Positions 5,094-5,315 of a DNA stretch of 5,315 bases are shown here, one piece after another. The notes under the pieces were generated by a model. That model had not been told where the DNA came from. It saw only the letters and a program-made list of their open reading frames with translations, and made no database searches. Position 1 is the stretch's first letter. Every line of letters begins with the position of its first letter. The DNA is from Opitutaceae bacterium (GTDB lineage Bacteria; Verrucomicrobiota; Verrucomicrobiia; Opitutales; Opitutaceae): assembly GCA_005786775.1 (NCBI GenBank), contig SYDD01000372.1, forward strand, positions 1-5,315, in the 5' to 3' direction. Made by a program: the position numbers and the translations under genes.

Positions 5094-5315
5094 ATGAACC
5101 AGAGCATCCGCAACATCGCCATCAGCGCCCACGTCGACCTCGGGAAGACCACCCTCGTCGAAAAGCTCCTTAAGGAGGGCGGCGTGTTCCGCGCCAACCA
5201 GCAGGTCGAGGAGCGCGCCATGGACTCCATGGACCTCGAGAAGGAAAAGGGCATCACGATCAAGGCGAAGAACACCTCGGTCCACTGGAAGGACAAGATC
5301 ATCAACATCGTCGAC
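5094..5315 (+). CDS. typA: Translational GTPase TypA/BipA, N-terminal fragment (3' end outside window)
   Basis: The first 74 residues of a ribosome-binding GTPase related to EF-G and LepA, implicated in ribosome assembly and stress or cold adaptation. The start MNQSIRNIAISAHVD is typical. The P-loop G1 motif is at residues 12-19 (AHVDLGKT), followed by GGVFRANQQVEERAMDSMDL, which is characteristic of TypA rather than LepA or EF-G, and by the switch I segment EKEKGITIKAKN with the conserved Thr55. The window ends at NIVD, the first Asp of the G3 motif (DTPGH). One oddity: the family has His where this protein has Leu16 (DLG instead of DHG). A second in-frame ATG at 5058 would add 12 residues, but the family start fits 5094. 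No Shine-Dalgarno sequence precedes either ATG. The reading frame is open to the right edge. Confidence 0.93.
   Translation, partial: MNQSIRNIAISAHVDLGKTTLVEKLLKEGGVFRANQQVEERAMDSMDLEKEKGITIKAKNTSVHWKDKIINIVD

Noticed and set aside
3954..5285. Extension of scpB upstream to a 740-residue protein, as an apparent fusion
   Set aside because: The added part is antisense to the hydrolase gene and typA and has no domain similarity; the normal ScpB N-terminus begins at 3953.
1..5315. tRNA, rRNA, CRISPR array, insertion sequence or riboswitch
   Set aside because: No cloverleaf, repeat-spacer pattern, transposase wording or recognisable aptamer core was seen on either strand; coding genes account for nearly all of the window.

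Overview
The window is high-GC bacterial DNA (roughly 70 % G+C by eye). It holds six protein-coding genes, two of them cut by the window edges, and no visible tRNA, rRNA, mobile element or CRISPR array. The gene content and protein wording suggest a Verrucomicrobiota bacterium, probably Opitutales/Opitutaceae-like: ScpB with a low-complexity insert, bifunctional PheA, a short ceramidase-like secreted protein and a secreted acetylesterase-type hydrolase. This placement comes from protein family resemblance and was not tested by a search.

Layout from left to right. The 3' end of trpE (+) enters from the left edge. It is followed on the same strand, after 85 bp, by a secreted neutral ceramidase-like protein (467-1960). 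That gene converges with pheA (minus strand, 1982-3061) with only 21 bp between the two stop codons. pheA lies directly downstream of scpB (minus strand, 3063-3953); the scpB stop and pheA start are separated by one base, so the pair is probably one translationally coupled transcript. A 102 bp divergent region (3954-4055) separates scpB from a secreted alpha/beta hydrolase (+, 4056-4958). After 135 bp the 5' end of typA/bipA (+, from 5094) runs off the right edge.

Functionally this is a mix. trpE and pheA are the committed chorismate-consuming steps to tryptophan and phenylalanine. scpB is a chromosome-condensation gene and typA a translational GTPase. The two signal-peptide hydrolases fit an organism that degrades environmental polymers or lipids. 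There is no clear single 'system' here; it looks like an ordinary chromosomal housekeeping region with two accessory secreted enzymes.

The points most worth a second look are: the TypA P-loop reading DLG where the family has DHG; loss of the ceramidase nucleophile serine with the metal-binding residues kept; the Ala/Pro-rich insert and tail of ScpB; and the absence of a Shine-Dalgarno sequence at all five visible start codons. No stretch over 300 bases lacks a gene. Intergenic regions contain a few GC-rich hairpins or palindromes but no T-tract terminator.
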